From NCBI GenBank assembly GCA_034670405.1, contig JAXDDX010000119.1:1245501-1309500 (forward strand): 64,000 nucleotides of DNA, in the 5' to 3' direction. Shown here piece after piece: positions 1 through 31,966 of the stretch (within the stretch, counting starts at the first letter, position 1; each line of letters starts with the position of its first letter). The translations under genes and the position numbers were made by a program. Source of the DNA: Hoplostethus atlanticus. Lineage: Eukaryota > Chordata > Actinopteri > Trachichthyiformes > Trachichthyidae. The notes under the pieces are model-generated. The model saw nothing but the letters and a program-made list of their open reading frames with translations. It did not search any database and was not told the DNA's origin.

Positions 1-20051
<20,051 letters not shown>

Positions 20052-20239
20052 CTCCTCATGTGGCTTCATGGAACAGAGGCAAAACAATTTAATAGAACAC
20101 ATTATATTCGCTTGAGTCACAGCAACAATTCTGATCATCAAATTCATCAACAATTCTGAACCCGCAATGGCTTTCAGACATCTGCAACCTAATAAAAGTG
20201 CCAAAACTTTTATGCACTGTGTATACGCTGCTTGCCCAA

Positions 20240-20485
20240 ACTCGGCATCTATTGCACGCCCGACCGTCCTGGTAGGGGGGTCCCTCTCTGAGCAGCCCCT
20301 CCAGAGGTTTCTTCCAATTTTTCCCAAAAGGTTTTGTGGGAGTTTTTCCTTGTCCTCTGTGAGGGTCCAAGGCTGGGGGATGTCGTGTACTAACCATTTA
20401 TTGTTTTCACACGTTGGGTACTGTGAACCCCTTAGAGACTGTAACGGTGATTACAGACTATATAAATAAATGTGATTTGGTTTGT
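20240..20485 (+). repeat. LINE 3' tail copy (pairs with 9440-9765)
   Basis: It repeats the block order of 9440-9765: GAGGTTTCTTCCAATTTTTC, AAGGTTTTGTGGGAGTTTTT, CCTTGTCCTCTGTGAGGGTC, and an end at TATATAAATAAATG. It is 5'-truncated with no coding sequence, and lies about 190 bp upstream of the trappc9 start codon. Confidence 0.7.
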
Positions 20486-20844
20486 AAATACAGTGACAGT
20501 TTCTGAACATTCACATAGACAGGCTAATGTCTTCTTTTTAAGTACACCTCCAGCTAATAGTGGTTACAGTGCCTTTGCATTTCAATGCATTCATGTACAA
20601 ATACTTCAGTGCACTACATTCTGCTATAAATAAAGGTACAATGTGAAACGCTGGCAGAATGGACCGACTTCAATCAACTATGGGTCTAGGTTCAAATAAA
20701 TTTGGCCGATCTGCAAGGACTACCTATTTGAAGTAGCTTTAAGTCTCTGCCAACATGACTCTAACAAGGCATGCAACACCAACAGATGTCAGCTGTGTCT
20801 GTGCACCTACACCATGACGTGTACTCCATTCATAACAAAACCTA

Positions 20845-21260
20845 GCCCTGATAAGTTCACACCAACTATTCAAAATTCACACAGTTTAATGTTCTCTTGC
20901 TTATCGGCAAATGATACACACCTCGTAAGACCTATCGCTAATCACAAGGAGCCACTGGAAACATCGGCATACACGTGATTCACCAAGCAGCACCTTATTT
21001 CACTACAATCTCACCTTTTATAATAATGATAAATAAGTGGTGCTTGCTGCGGTCCTCTATGGTGTAACGTTATTTCGGTGGAAGAGGATTGGGAATAACA
21101 GGGAAACCGATTCTAAACGTTGAAAGTTGAATTAAATAAGTGCTGCTTGGTGTATTGGATGTATGCCGAATTGAAGAGTGGATCCTAAGGCATGTTCTCC
21201 CAAGTATGTACTGTTGTTGATAAGCAAGGAAACGTTAAATTGTTTTCTTTTCTTTCAATG
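20845..21260. mobile_element. MITE family B, copy 1, upstream of trappc9
   Basis: The left block AGTTTAATGTTCTCTTGCTT followed by ATCGGCAA is inverted on the right, where TTGTTGATAAGCAAGGAAAC is followed by GTTAAATT. Near the right end is the family core, TTGGTGTATTGGATGTATGC then CGAATTGAAGAG. The core recurs at 27270-27640 and 37450-37700, and inverted at 43760-44015. It has no coding sequence. It lies 0.8-1.2 kb upstream of the trappc9 start codon, close to where its promoter must be. Confidence 0.7.
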
Positions 21261-21816
21261 GGAGAACGGCGTAGTGTAGAGCTAACGTTACCTTAAACAA
21301 AAACACCCACCGTGCACCAGCTAATGGTGGCAGCAGCCAAAATGTTCTTAACGTGGCAAACAAGTCTGTCTAACCAGAAATATGTCACGATACAACCTGG
21401 GTGGCTCAATTCATTATGGCACGAAGCCTTTTAGCAATAACAAAACTACGTTAGTTGACGTGTTAAACATTAGCGTTAGCTAGCTTAGCTGGTTTGACAG
21501 CTAGCTAACCTATGAATTGGTTGGCCACCACTGAGTAGCAAAGCTCACTGGACGCAGCAAGTCAGCTACACAAATAGCAGCTCAGTAACCTGTTTTATTT
21601 GTTTATCGTACGAATCTCACTACTGTTCAGCTATGATTCATGTTAATCACTCATGTTACCTGTGCAGTAAGATGTCAAATTTTAAAGCTTCCTTCTTCTT
21701 TGTACCAGTGTAAAGCTGAAAGACAAACTTCTGATTATGATTTTCAAAATAAAAGCCTTATTGAAATATCACGCCACCATAATACATGTCATCAGTGTTT
21801 ATAGCAGTCTTCAAAC

Positions 21817-21880
21817 CAGGGCTATTCAACCATGTGCCATGGAGGGCCGAGAGTATACAGGTTTTCATTCCAACCACCAC
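21817..21880 (+). mobile_element. One-ended fragment of the 12096-12608 hAT MITE family
   Basis: From CAGGGCTATTCAACCATGTG onward this matches the left terminal repeat of the hAT MITE at 12096 (ATGTGCCATGGAGGGCC, then GGTTTTCA(C/T)TCCAACC). I did not find the opposite end in the next 600 bp, so the copy is truncated or strongly diverged. Confidence 0.7.
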
Positions 21881-22446
21881 CTGTCATTTGTTCTGTGTAA
21901 AGCTGTGTAAACCACTCACATCCTTCTGTGTAAGATTATGTTTTGTATTGCAATTTTAAACATGCACTGTGTAATATACATTGATTCCCCTCTGTATCTT
22001 AAAGATTATCTTTAATATGCCGGCTCTGCAACGTGTAAAGCAATGTGCAGTAGTTTTAATTTTTAAATATAAAAAATATTTCTCCTTTTATTCTGAACGT
22101 AAAACGACTAACTTCCTGTTTCTATCTTGCTAACTGTAGCTATCTAAACGCAACGCTTCTTTGGCTCTTCTACTGGAGTAGAGTATTCGCTCATCAGCTC
22201 CTCCTACGGGCGAAATGTGGAACTGCAAGTTGTACAATCCGTGTGCTTTGTTTTAAGATTATAATTTGTGTATTATAATATTTTGTATGTTATGTATATT
22301 TTTCATATTCATATAATGTATATTATTTATGTTAATATTCATAATGTGTTATCATTCTCTAATCACTGAATTCATATCAATGGACGTGGGAGAAGTACAG
22401 TAAGTGGTATGAAAAGTTCATACACAGGGCAGAATTTTCAAAACTG

Positions 22447-22467
22447 TTTTTTTTTTTTTTTTTTTTT
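22447..22467 (+). repeat. T homopolymer (21 bp)
   Basis: An uninterrupted run of T in AT-rich intergenic DNA. Confidence 0.9.
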
Positions 22468-23189
22468 AATTAGAAGAGACAGAAAACCCTTCTGACGTTA
22501 CGCATTTGTGAACTCATCTTAACGGTTAACCCATTAATAACCACATTTTTCACAGAACCTATTCCTGTATGGTTTGGAGATATTAGGTGGTAGGTGCTAT
22601 TAACACCAATCAAAGTTGACTAGTTTTTAAATTATTTAAAAAATCACAAATAACTACTACCCATAAAAGTAATAGTCAAGCCTAATTAAAGTATGTGTTG
22701 TCCGTCTATGACTTTAGACTGACAACTACAAACCTCTGTAGGTACATTGGCTGAGTTTTGACAGTCATTTTTCATTACCATGCATATAAGCGCAAAATGC
22801 TACTGTATAGGCTGTCATGCTGCATTGAAATTGTAACTACTAGGGACTCAAATATTAAGATATCCACCATTTGAAAAACACAAGATTAGAGTTTCTAACG
22901 GGGCATCACTAACACTGATCCAACAGTCAAGCTCTACAAGCTAAAAGGCAGCATATAACCAGTCTCAAGGTGCATTTGTACCAGTGTTTCCACTGTATGT
23001 AGAATAGTCAAACCTCTTGCACAGGCCTTACCTCTCTTCCAGACCTTACACTAGTCAGCAGTGGGCCTCGGGGCACATTTTCATCCTCTGAGATCATAAG
23101 ATAAACCTTTTCTGTCAAAATTATTGTTGGCATCAAAGTAAAACTCATTGTGGAATATTATTGAAACTATAACTATAACATTTCTGAAG

Positions 23190-23545
23190 ATGAGTTTGCA
23201 TGTTCTCCCCGTGCTCACATGGGGTCCTCTTTCACAATAAGGACCCCAATTGAAAAACATGCAAGAAGATCGCCATCTCCTGTCCTGTCCCTAACCACGA
23301 CGTGGACCCAAGATCTGGAGCTATTGGTCCCCGTGCGCTGACACAGAGGGCTGTCCACTGCTCCTGGCTGCCCCTGGAGGGGCAGCGCAAAAAAACCCAG
23401 GATGGGTTAAATGCAGAGGACAAATTTCCCCAGCCACCCTCCCTGTATGCGTGTGTGTGTTTGGCGGCCACCACTTACTGCATGCTGTGTGTGTGTCAAC
23501 AAAATGTGGACTAATAAAGTGTGTTCTTCTGTTCTTAAGATACAA
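23190..23545 (+). repeat. SINE-like dispersed repeat
   Basis: It carries sequence typical of abundant fish short retroposons: TTTGCATGTTCTCCCCGTG near the start, then GGATGGGTTAAATGCAGAGG followed by ACAAATTTCCCC, then GTGTGTGT and a tail at CTAATAAAGTGTGTTCTTCT. There is no coding sequence. I cannot assign a family or mark the ends with a duplication. Confidence 0.6.
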
Positions 23546-25445
23546 CTATTTGCATTTTTAAGAAAAACTAGCTCATGAATATCAGGGAGCTTGGTATAAA
23601 TCACATTAGAATGAAATCCTGGAATGCACCCTGCAGAAAACACACAGCAAGAGGAAGCGGAGAAGTGGGTATGCTTAAATTATTAATCACTTTTGTCTAC
23701 TCATGTGTCATTGCTGCACATCCAGGGCTGCTTCTATGCGTTACAGCAATGTTGTATTGTATGATATTGTACCCTCCATGATGGTTCAGTTCACAATATG
23801 AGGACCATTAAACATTGAACAAAATAGTAAACCTATGGCCTACTGCTTTACTGCAAATTCAAAGCATATACTGCATTCATGGGATGATGTTGCAAATCAA
23901 AATATTCCAGTGACTTCATGTTAGCATTTGCTAATCAGAAATGTCTTTGCAGGAGGACATGCAGTCCCACGCTAGCCTGTAAAATCCCTCAATAAAATGT
24001 GGGCTGAATGATATAAATAGAAAATGACTCATTTTAATGACTTTATTACACTAGTGGTGGATTTGTGGAGTTTCCACAAAGTAAGCCAGTTTGTAGGTAA
24101 AACACTTATTCTCTTCAGGTCCCAAGGCTAAATATAAAAAAAGAAATCCACATCTGTAGATTCAGTTTTTTTTTAATTTTTTAAACCATAAATCACTTTT
24201 CACAATCTTCTTGGAAGACAACAGCATCTGATTCCCTATTTTCTTTTTTTTTTTTTTCATCCAAGGGGAATTGGTCCAAAAGCAAAGCAGGAGCTCACAG
24301 AGACGTGGAATGTCTAAAACATGGTTTCAAGTGAATACGCGCCAACAATGGGCAAGCACATCTGCTGCCATCGATGTACAAAACGGTGCACAAACGTTGC
24401 GTGAGTGAAGGATGCGACTGCATATATTTGAAAGCGGAGGGTTTTGACAGATGTCGCCGGTAGGATGAGGAAACCATGTCCTCGATAAAAAAATTATTAA
24501 CAAAAAGACATGAAACAGCACCCGAAATCCCAACTGAGATCAATCAACGACCTAAGACAGATCACTCCAGAAACACCGGCTTTGAGCTCTAGGTCTCGTG
24601 GAGAACGAGACAGGGGTTTTCAGTGTGCATAGTCGCGTTTCGCTGCGTCAAGGACGAGCGGAAGTTACGAGATCGGACGCCGAACGATCCTTTCGTTCCA
24701 GACGCGATGCCATCACTTTTTCTGGGCTTTCGCCGTCTTTCTGCCACCAGGAATGAAAACGTTTGATCCAAGTTAGTGGGAAATATAAGACTTATAGCTA
24801 ATACTACAGTGAATCTCCACATGTAATGACACACCACAGATATGCATTGGCACCAAGATTAACAGTAAGGAATGCCTTGATCACGTTCGCCTACTGAGAC
24901 GCTCGACCCCAGCTTGATTTTTTTTTTACTGCTATACTTCAAAATCGAGACCTTGCGCTCCTCGCGTCCTCTTACAGCTGCGGGAACCCGAAGGTCAGAA
25001 AAAGGAGAACCAGGTAGTTTTGTGTTTGGTCTGGAGAGCGATCGGGAAGATTCGTCTGATCTCCACAGACAACATTAGCTGACCTACTTACCGCACATCT
25101 AGACACCCCGGAATTAGTAACATTAGTGCGTCAGGCAGGGAAAGGGTCTGGAATGAAATCAGTGGACAGAAAAAACAACAAAAAAAGAGCATATAGCACA
25201 TTAAACAACAAAAAAGGAAAATCAGATTAACAGTGCTTTAGAGTCTAATGGGGCAGCTGGGGAAAGTGAGTCTTCTGATTCGTTGGATAGTAGATATTTG
25301 GCATTCGTCATCATGGCGTTGAAGGAAGGTGGAGCTGCCAGCGGCGGCAGAGGGGCTGGGTAACGGACCTCCATTAGGGTGTGGGGTACGGTGAGGGGAG
25401 GGTCGAGGGGGTAACATGGAGAAACATACTTTCTTCCCCGTCCTC

Positions 25446-28241
25446 TCATGCCAGTTTCAGAAATTGTTGCAGTTTATCCGCTTCTACCGCGTCGGAAAAC
25501 ATTTCGTAGTTCTGCGGAAAGGAAAACGTTGAGTGTCAACCAGCACAGACAAAAAAAAAACAGGAAACAGTTGCTCTCTCTCTGATAAATTAGATGTAGA
25601 GTCACCAAACTATCATCTAAGAGGGAACAGTGGTCCTTTTTTTCCCGCCACTATGGCTTCCAAATATATTTCTGGTAATTCTGCTTCATCTTTTCCCTCA
25701 ATTATAATAATAAAAACTACAAGATTGAATTTGGACTCAGGCTAAGATCCGGAGAGTGCCACACCCAACTCACACCCATGAATTGAAGCTAATTCTACTG
25801 TTGCGCTCATAATAAGTCGCTCAATTCTTCAACTATAAAAAGTTACTTTTACGAGCAGATTGCTGTGGCGCTGAAATGTGAGCTACTGTGATAGACAACG
25901 GGTCTGGGCTCCTCACCCCACAGTACTGGTCTTCGTTGAAGAGCTGCGGAGGGGCGGCCGTGGGGTTCCCCATCTTGTTCCTCATTTCCTTGCGGACCTC
26001 GTCGCTCACGGAGATGTCGATCAGCTCATACTGGATGCTTTTGCTCTCCAGGATTCGCATCACTTGCCCCTGTTGAGCCTTCACCTGGGAAAAACGACAG
26101 CTTTGATCAGACGTTTGATTCGAGGCAGGCAGAAATGGCGGCAGTTCACTAAACATTCCGGTCCTATGGCAAAGTCACTGTGTTGAAGATCGTTTCCCGC
26201 CAAAACGTACCAAACCCGCTTATATAAATAGATTTGTTTTCTGTGGAGCAAACACTAATGGCAAGATATTATTTGTTCAATGTAATAAGTTACTAGATAT
26301 AGGTCACCAAACTATCAGCTTAGGGGGAATACAACTCCTGGATGCTTCCAAATAGACTTCTTGCAATTTTGCTTTATCTTTCCTCTCTGTTATGATGATA
26401 AAAACTACAAAATCAAATTTGGACTCATAACACCCATGCAAAGTGGAATGAATCTAATGCTGTTGCACAATTTAATAGCTCTAGGTTACACAATTTCCAC
26501 ATTACTTCTCTTCAAGGTTAGGATGGATGCAGAAGGTTTGCTGCACCTACTGCTATGATAGGAAAAACAAAGTCTTTATATTATTCAGGTAATATCTGAG
26601 CTTGGTGAATTCCTGTGCCTTTAACAACAATGACCTTATCTCGCTGGTGGTTGATGATTAATAGACCTCGGGGCCATTATGCTATCTTTTTGGGCCGGAT
26701 TGAGGAAGTTGGGAGGGGGTGTTTGCAAAAGGGAACCACACCTAAAGCTAAGCAGCAACTGTAGGCTGGCATTCATGTAGCAACATGCACTTGGTATATA
26801 AAACCAATTTCATGTCTATAACACTGAGGGGGGAATTGCTTCTTTATGAAAACAGTAAATGTGTTGCTTAAAAACAGATTGCATTCTCTTTGCCAAGACA
26901 AATATAAAGTGGCATATGGGGTAAAAGACACATCTGTCATTACATTGATACATACTATGAAACTCACGCATGAAAAGAAAGCCAGCACTCATTCCCCTTT
27001 TTCAGGACAGTCAGAAATACTAAAACTAAAATAGAAACGGACCTAAAAAAAAATACAATTAAAAAAAAAATAGAAATACAAATCATAAAACTATTTCACT
27101 TGGTGCTGAATTCCACACACACCTAACTGATACCAGATGTTTGACCCTGTACTTGCTATTGCACTATTTCCACAAAATTAATCTAACTAGGGATTATCTG
27201 CTTTAATGTGCCTGTTGTTGTTATCCGGCTCTTCCTGAAACCTGGTGGATCGCTTCTACTACAACCATCCCGAACTCCATTCACAAATCTGACACTGTAA
27301 AGTTACCGTGCTTTTAGACTTTACTACACGCCTCCTACAACATAACATGACTTTTTTGAAACACTAAGGGTCTACTGGTAAAGCCGGCATACATATAATA
27401 CACCACTCAACTGTTATTTTAGTACAATTTAAACTTTTAATACTGGTTTAAACCACCCAGGAAGGTGCATTTGGTAGAAGAAGAGTATGGGAGTAACAGG
27501 CGACCCAATTCTAAAAAGTTTAAATTTTATTAAAATAAGAGTTGCTTGGTGTACTGGGCGCATGCCGAATTGAAGATTGACTCGTGCCGATTTCAAAAAG
27601 GTCTGACGTTATGTTCTAACGAAGTGCACCTTCGCTGACGAGCAAATGAGCATGAAAATACCAGATTTATGAACGGAGTTTGGCTTCCTTATACAGGAGA
27701 AGGGTACATATCGGGGCTACACTTGTCCAGGCCAGGATTCTGTAGCACCATGACACGGCGATAGCGTCAATGCTTAGAAGACGTCAATGTGAAAAGAAAC
27801 GCTGCTTAAAAAAAAGAGACTTCATTTTGAAAAATTAGCTAAACGAGGTCGACGAAAAAAAAATCACGTTCCCTTTACCAGGACAACGGAAATAACAGAA
27901 AGCTCAGAAATGAAACAATATGACTTCCGTATATTCTGGCTCGACTTTGCGGGGTTTTTTCCTATCTTCATAAGATATATATTTACCTTTAATACGCCCA
28001 AAACCTAGGAGGGCTACAATAATGATACAAAAAGCCACTGAGTTGCATAGGCCCACTGCACTAGATACAGGAGGAACCTATTATTGACAGGGTGTTGGGT
28101 GTGTCTATTGAACTGAGCATTGTTCGCTGAGGTCACCAGAGACAAAAAAACAGAAATATAACATTAATCTTATCAAATTATGGCCACTTGATTTACCTCC
28201 CGTGAAGCAGTAACAGTGGTGTAGTACAGTTTGATTCCCAT
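25446..28241 (-). CDS. sh3bgrl3: SH3BGRL3-like small glutaredoxin-fold protein
   Basis: Three coding exons on the minus strand: 28241-28197 (15 codons), 26084-25917 (56 codons) and 25511-25446 (21 codons and stop), all phase 0 with GT/AG borders, giving 92 aa. Human SH3BGRL3 is 93 aa. The protein starts MGIKLYYTTVTASRE; the middle has VMRILESKSIQYELIDIS and GNPTAAPPQLFNEDQYCG, and it ends DKLQQFLKLA, which is close to the human QEFLKLA end. The SH3BGR family has a thioredoxin/glutaredoxin fold. There is no CxxC redox pair: the beta1-helix1 loop reads TTVTAS and the only Cys is in DQYCG. It is therefore expected to act as a small binding or modulator protein rather than an oxidoreductase. The gene is complete. 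Of the family members, SH3BGRL3 fits better than SH3BGRL or SH3BGRL2, on length and the C-terminus. Confidence 0.93.
27270..27640. mobile_element. MITE family B, copy 2, in sh3bgrl3 intron 1
   Basis: It carries the family core as TTGGTGTACTGGGCGCATGC followed by CGAATTGAAGA, with diverged flanks (CATTCACAAATCTGACACTG on the left, GACGAGCAAATGAGC on the right). It lies 0.6 kb downstream of the first sh3bgrl3 exon, in the first intron. Confidence 0.6.
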
Positions 28242-28592
28242 GGTTGCAGATCCTTCCAATCCCTTTGTGTATCTGGTGCGCCCAGCTCTCTCTCTCTCAC
28301 GCTCTGGTGCGACAAGTCAAACGCAGGTAGCAACAACAAAAGAGGAAGTATACAGATTGCACCTTCAAAATAAAAGCGTAAAGGGAAACGTCTAAAATTG
28401 AGTGTGCACAACGGCAAAAATTGTATCAAAATACTCAATGGGTTCAGTAGGTTGTATATGGTGTGAAGATTAAGCTGAAAGAAGAGGGAGTGTCTGTAGT
28501 ATCAGGATAGGCGCCAAGTCAGCTCCCAAATACTTGTAGCCGATTTGGATAGTTTGGATCAGCAAATGAAGCTGTCTCAATATCCATACTTC

Positions 28593-28669
28593 AAAGGAAA
28601 AAATCCACCCTCACCCTGAACATTTTTGGAAAAGTGTTCCAAGTGTTTTAGGGTGGATTTTTTTCCTTT
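28593..28669. mobile_element. Palindromic mini-MITE (hairpin of about 77 bp)
   Basis: The left arm AAAGGAAAAAATCCACCCT is the reverse complement of the right arm AGGGTGGATTTTTTTCCTTT, allowing one length difference in the A run. Similar ends, AGGGTGGATTTTTCCTTTAA and the like, occur at about 11775-11808 and 30085-30118. The whole unit could fold into one hairpin. It lies about 0.35 kb upstream of the sh3bgrl3 start codon. Confidence 0.75.
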
Positions 28670-29102
28670 AGTGATGTGCACTTTAGTGAAATTAGCCTGA
28701 CCTATGCAGCATGTGCATGGTATTGTTAAGGGTTTTATTTTTAAAGTTTTGACCGGAAGTTCTGCTTTTGTATTCCGTTACGCTTAACATTGGTGTCCCT
28801 CCACCCAACCCGCTATTTTCTCTGCAGTTTAAAGACATAGTGCGCCAATTACTCCTATATTCATTTGAAAATGTGGCGCTCATTCATTTCTTTTCATTCC
28901 ACAGACCCATGACAAGTATAGTTTTCTGAGGCATTTCCGTGTGTAGCCTAATGAATTCATCCAGGTTTCTCGATGCCTGCAGTCAGATCTACAGGATGTT
29001 TTACTCTTGGGTGAACTATCTGTGTTGCACGCCTGTATTATCAAGAGGGCCTCCAGGGCTCATACCCATGGGCAGGGATGGGTAACCATGAAGGGTTAAC
29101 AG

Positions 29103-29821
29103 CAGGGGCGATTTTAGGCATGAGGTTTGGGGGGGCTGAGCCCCCTCAGACAAGGGTGATTTTGTTGCCCAAAGCGTGCGGCGAATTTTAAAATGAATTG
29201 ATTACATTTTATTTAATGCGTGCTGTGCATGCACATTGATTTACTAAATGTACTCAAATATAGTAAAACTAGAAGGCCAACAGCTAGTGACCAGAACATC
29301 TATAGACCTGCAGAGAGCCTTTTAGGAGGTATGGATACAATGTATTCAAGAATGGGACAAGAAATCCTCTCCATGACACAGGAGCAGGTACTAAAGTATC
29401 CTGGAACAGATTTTAGAAGGATACTAGGTATACAAATATCATAGAAAAACTATAAGACCCTATAGTAATATTGTAAGGATACCATAGCAGATTAGAAAAT
29501 ACCATCAAGTAGGATTAGGTCACTATAAACTCACTGCCGAGGAGCACAGACATTCCTATAGGAATATTATAATGTTTTTTCTTCATGAATTATTACAAAG
29601 ATGCTACAAATTTGCCTTATGTTCAACAATATTTTCCTTATATTATAGTGCATATAGCCTTTTAGGAGGTATGGATACAGGAAGGATTGGAAGGATCTGC
29701 AACTTTTTTTTTTGAAAATCACTTAGATTTTCTAGGGGGGGCTGAAGATGTTGTAGGGGGGGCTGAAGATGTTGTAGGGGGGGCTGAAGTCCCCCCAAAA
29801 TGGGTCTAAAATTGCCCCTGA
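29103..29821. mobile_element. hAT-type MITE with 8-bp target-site duplication
   Basis: The left end CAGGGGCGATTTTAGGC and the right end TCTAAAATTGCCCCTGA are inverted repeats, each followed inward by a CCCCC/GGGGG-rich block. The perfect duplication GTTAACAG flanks it at 29095-29102 and 29822-29829. Inside, a direct repeat CCTTTTAGGAGGTATGGATA occurs near 29317 and again near 29657, and the right end carries about three copies of GGGGGGGCTGAAGATGTTGT. There is no transposase. Confidence 0.9.
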
Positions 29822-30059
29822 GTTAACAGTCTGCAGGTTTTTCAGCTGCATGTTAGCTTACCTGGTCAAAATGCATATTGGCTGTTACGCTAATCCTTCT
29901 GGCTCTTCAAAACAAAAGCAACGGTGCCAGCGTCTTTGCAACAGGAAGTAGAGTGGTTTAGGGGAAATGTGGTATTTTGAGAAACACAAAATCTCAAACC
30001 TTTGAGAGTGTCATTAGGTGAGGTGACTTTGGTTAATACCCAGATCGAGACCATTGGTA

Positions 30060-30118
30060 TTAAACAGCTGTTTTTTTAACAGCATTAAAGGGTCTTAGGG
30101 TGGATTTTTCCTTTAATA
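30060..30118 (+). repeat. Fragment of the repeat family A 3' end
   Basis: The stretch TTTTTTTAACAGCATTAAAG followed by AGGGTGGATTTTTCCTTTAA resembles the 3' end of the copy at 59610-60245 (TTAACAGTATTAAA, then ATCCTTTAA). It is a short remnant only. Confidence 0.5.
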
Positions 30119-31069
30119 TCCACCCATAACATCCATTTTGGCTGCACCTTGCTCCTGGACTAGAGCGACATTATCCAAAAAACAAAAGCCTCCTGTAGTC
30201 AAAGCTCACAGCTGTAAGTCTATTGACACATGGGTCATCATACCCTAAACATGACACTAAACACCCTAAACCCTAATAGGAGTTCAAATCTGGTGTGTAT
30301 CGTTGTTTGCTAATGCTCTGAATCAATATTGTCATGACCATGAAGTGTCAACAGTAATGAACAGTAATGGCATTTGTTTAATTTGGTATTCACAAGGGAA
30401 GCAGGCGGATCCCGACTATTGTAAACTAGACGTGGGGAATGTTGGAGAGAGTCCAACAGTGGGATTATTCTGCTGAATCAGGCTTTTTACTGGGGAAACT
30501 GAGCCATGCAGAAGGGACCATTACACACCAACACAATACTCCTGCAGAAGAGCCAAAACTGGAGTCAAAACCCCGGGCAGCCCGGCCAGTCAATATATCT
30601 GAGATCTGCCAGTGTAATGAACAATGCCGGCTTCAAGGGAAATATCAATTTTGTTCACGGCACGACATCTAGGCATTTCAGTTTATGTGTGTTTACCTCA
30701 CACTAAGTTGTCTCTACTTGGGGGCAGTAGACAGGGAAATTTTATTTGCAATCTGAGATCAAGTGGGAGCCTGAGAGGGATTACACAAATTCAACAATCA
30801 CAATAACACCTCACAGCAAACTCGCAGAAAATGTGATTTAAGTGTATTTCAATCTTACTTAACAGTTTATGAATGCCAGTTCTAACATGCCACCTCCAGA
30901 CTAGTATTATGGTGTGGAGGCGGCCTAATAATGAGGGGTTTGATGATGCATCATGGGAATGTGTTTCAAAAGCAAGTGTAAGTGCAAGTCTACACATGTG
31001 AGAAAATGTTCTTTAAAATGTCAGGACAAGGTGGAATGATAAACAATTAAATGGTATAACTATCTGTTG

Positions 31070-31299
31070 GGCGCCTCCCTAGAGAGGTGTTCCAGGCATG
31101 TCCAACGGGGAGGAGGCCCCGGGGCAGACCAAGGACCAGGTGGCGTGATTACATTTACGCATTGGCCTTGGAACGTCTTGGGATCCCCAGGGCAGAGCTG
31201 GCGGATGTGGCCAGAGAAAGGGAAGTCTGGGGCTCTCTGCTGGAACTGTTGCCTCCGCGACCCGACCCCGGATAAGCGGATGAAGATGAAGATGAAGAG
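31070..31299 (+). mobile_element. 5'-truncated LINE (Rex3/RTE-like), C-terminal end, with 12-bp target-site duplication
   Basis: The plus strand reads GRRPRGRPRTRWRDYIYALA and then LERLGIPRAELADVA, EREVWGSLLELLPPRPDPG and stop, which is the familiar end of a fish RTE-type ORF2. The tail is GATGAAGATGAAGATGAAG, in keeping with the GATG-type tails of Rex3. A perfect 12-bp duplication, AACTATCTGTTG, flanks it at 31058-31069 and 31300-31311. The insertion is only 230 bp and so is dead, but the open frame is intact, which suggests it is recent. Confidence 0.88.
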
Positions 31300-31539
31300 A
31301 ACTATCTGTTGTAAGATGGGATGAAACTTTACAACATGGGAAAAAAATTAAATGGAAATATGAATATAAAAAGTGGGGGATATTAAACATGTCAAGAATA
31401 TATTGTGGGAAAAGTCAGAAAAAATTAGTTGTAGCATTACAAGTGTATGCAAAATAAGGGGTTGTTATGTTCACCTATGTTCACTCAGCGCCTATGAATT
31501 TTTTTCCCATCCAAATTAGGCCCTAAATTCTCTCAGCAT

Positions 31540-31925
31540 CAGAGCCGGAAGTTATGCACCTTTTTGTGATAAACCAAACCCACTGCGATGCCCCCTTTTT
31601 GGTCAATCAGAGTGGAAAGTTAATCAGTTGTTCCTTAGCCCCATGACAAAGTTTTTGTCAAAGTTTTGTGGTGTTGCGTGAATCCGTTCAGAAGTTATCC
31701 ACCTTTTTGTGATCAGCCACGCCCCCTTTGGGCCAATTTAGCGTAACAATTTAATCAGTTCTTCCTTGGCTCATGACAAACTTTTCCACAAAGTTCTGTG
31801 TACATCAGTCCATAACTTAGATATTGATATTGGAAGTTATCTGCTTTTTTGTGACATGCCACGCCCATTTCCACACCCCCTTTTGGCAAATACGTGTGGA
31901 ATTTTAAACAGTTCTGTTAAATTCT
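31540..31925 (+). repeat. Degenerate tandem repeat, period about 143 bp, nearly three units
   Basis: The motif GTTATGCACCTTTTTGTGA at 31551 recurs as GTTATCCACCTTTTTGTGA at 31694 and GTTATCTGCTTTTTTGTGA at 31836, i.e. spacings of 143 and 142 bp. Between them the order CACGCCC(C/A), CCCCTTTTGG, TTAATCAGTT and ATGACAAA is kept. There is no open frame across it. Confidence 0.8.
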
Positions 31926-31943
31926 CTAAATTAAATTAAATTG

Positions 31944-31966
31944 TATATATATATATATATATATAT
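31944..31966 (+). repeat. (TA)n microsatellite
   Basis: A TA run that directly follows the 143-bp tandem array; an (ACAG)n run follows at about 31987-32007. Confidence 0.9.

Larger units (their letters stand above)
20486..25445. other. Spacer between trappc9 and sh3bgrl3
   Basis: There is no protein-coding gene here that I recognise. The trappc9 promoter and any non-coding first exon should lie in about 20100-22300; on the minus strand TTTAAG|GTAACG near 21295 is a possible donor, but nothing fixes it. The repeats are listed separately. The right end (about 24000-25445) is probably the sh3bgrl3 3' untranslated region; a minus-strand AATAAA is near 24042-24047. Confidence 0.45.

Noticed and set aside
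20069-20071. Alternative trappc9 start six codons upstream (MKPHEE before MSVPDY)
   Set aside because: The orthologue starts at MSVPDY, and a likely acceptor (CCATGAAG) would fall within this upstream ATG codon region.
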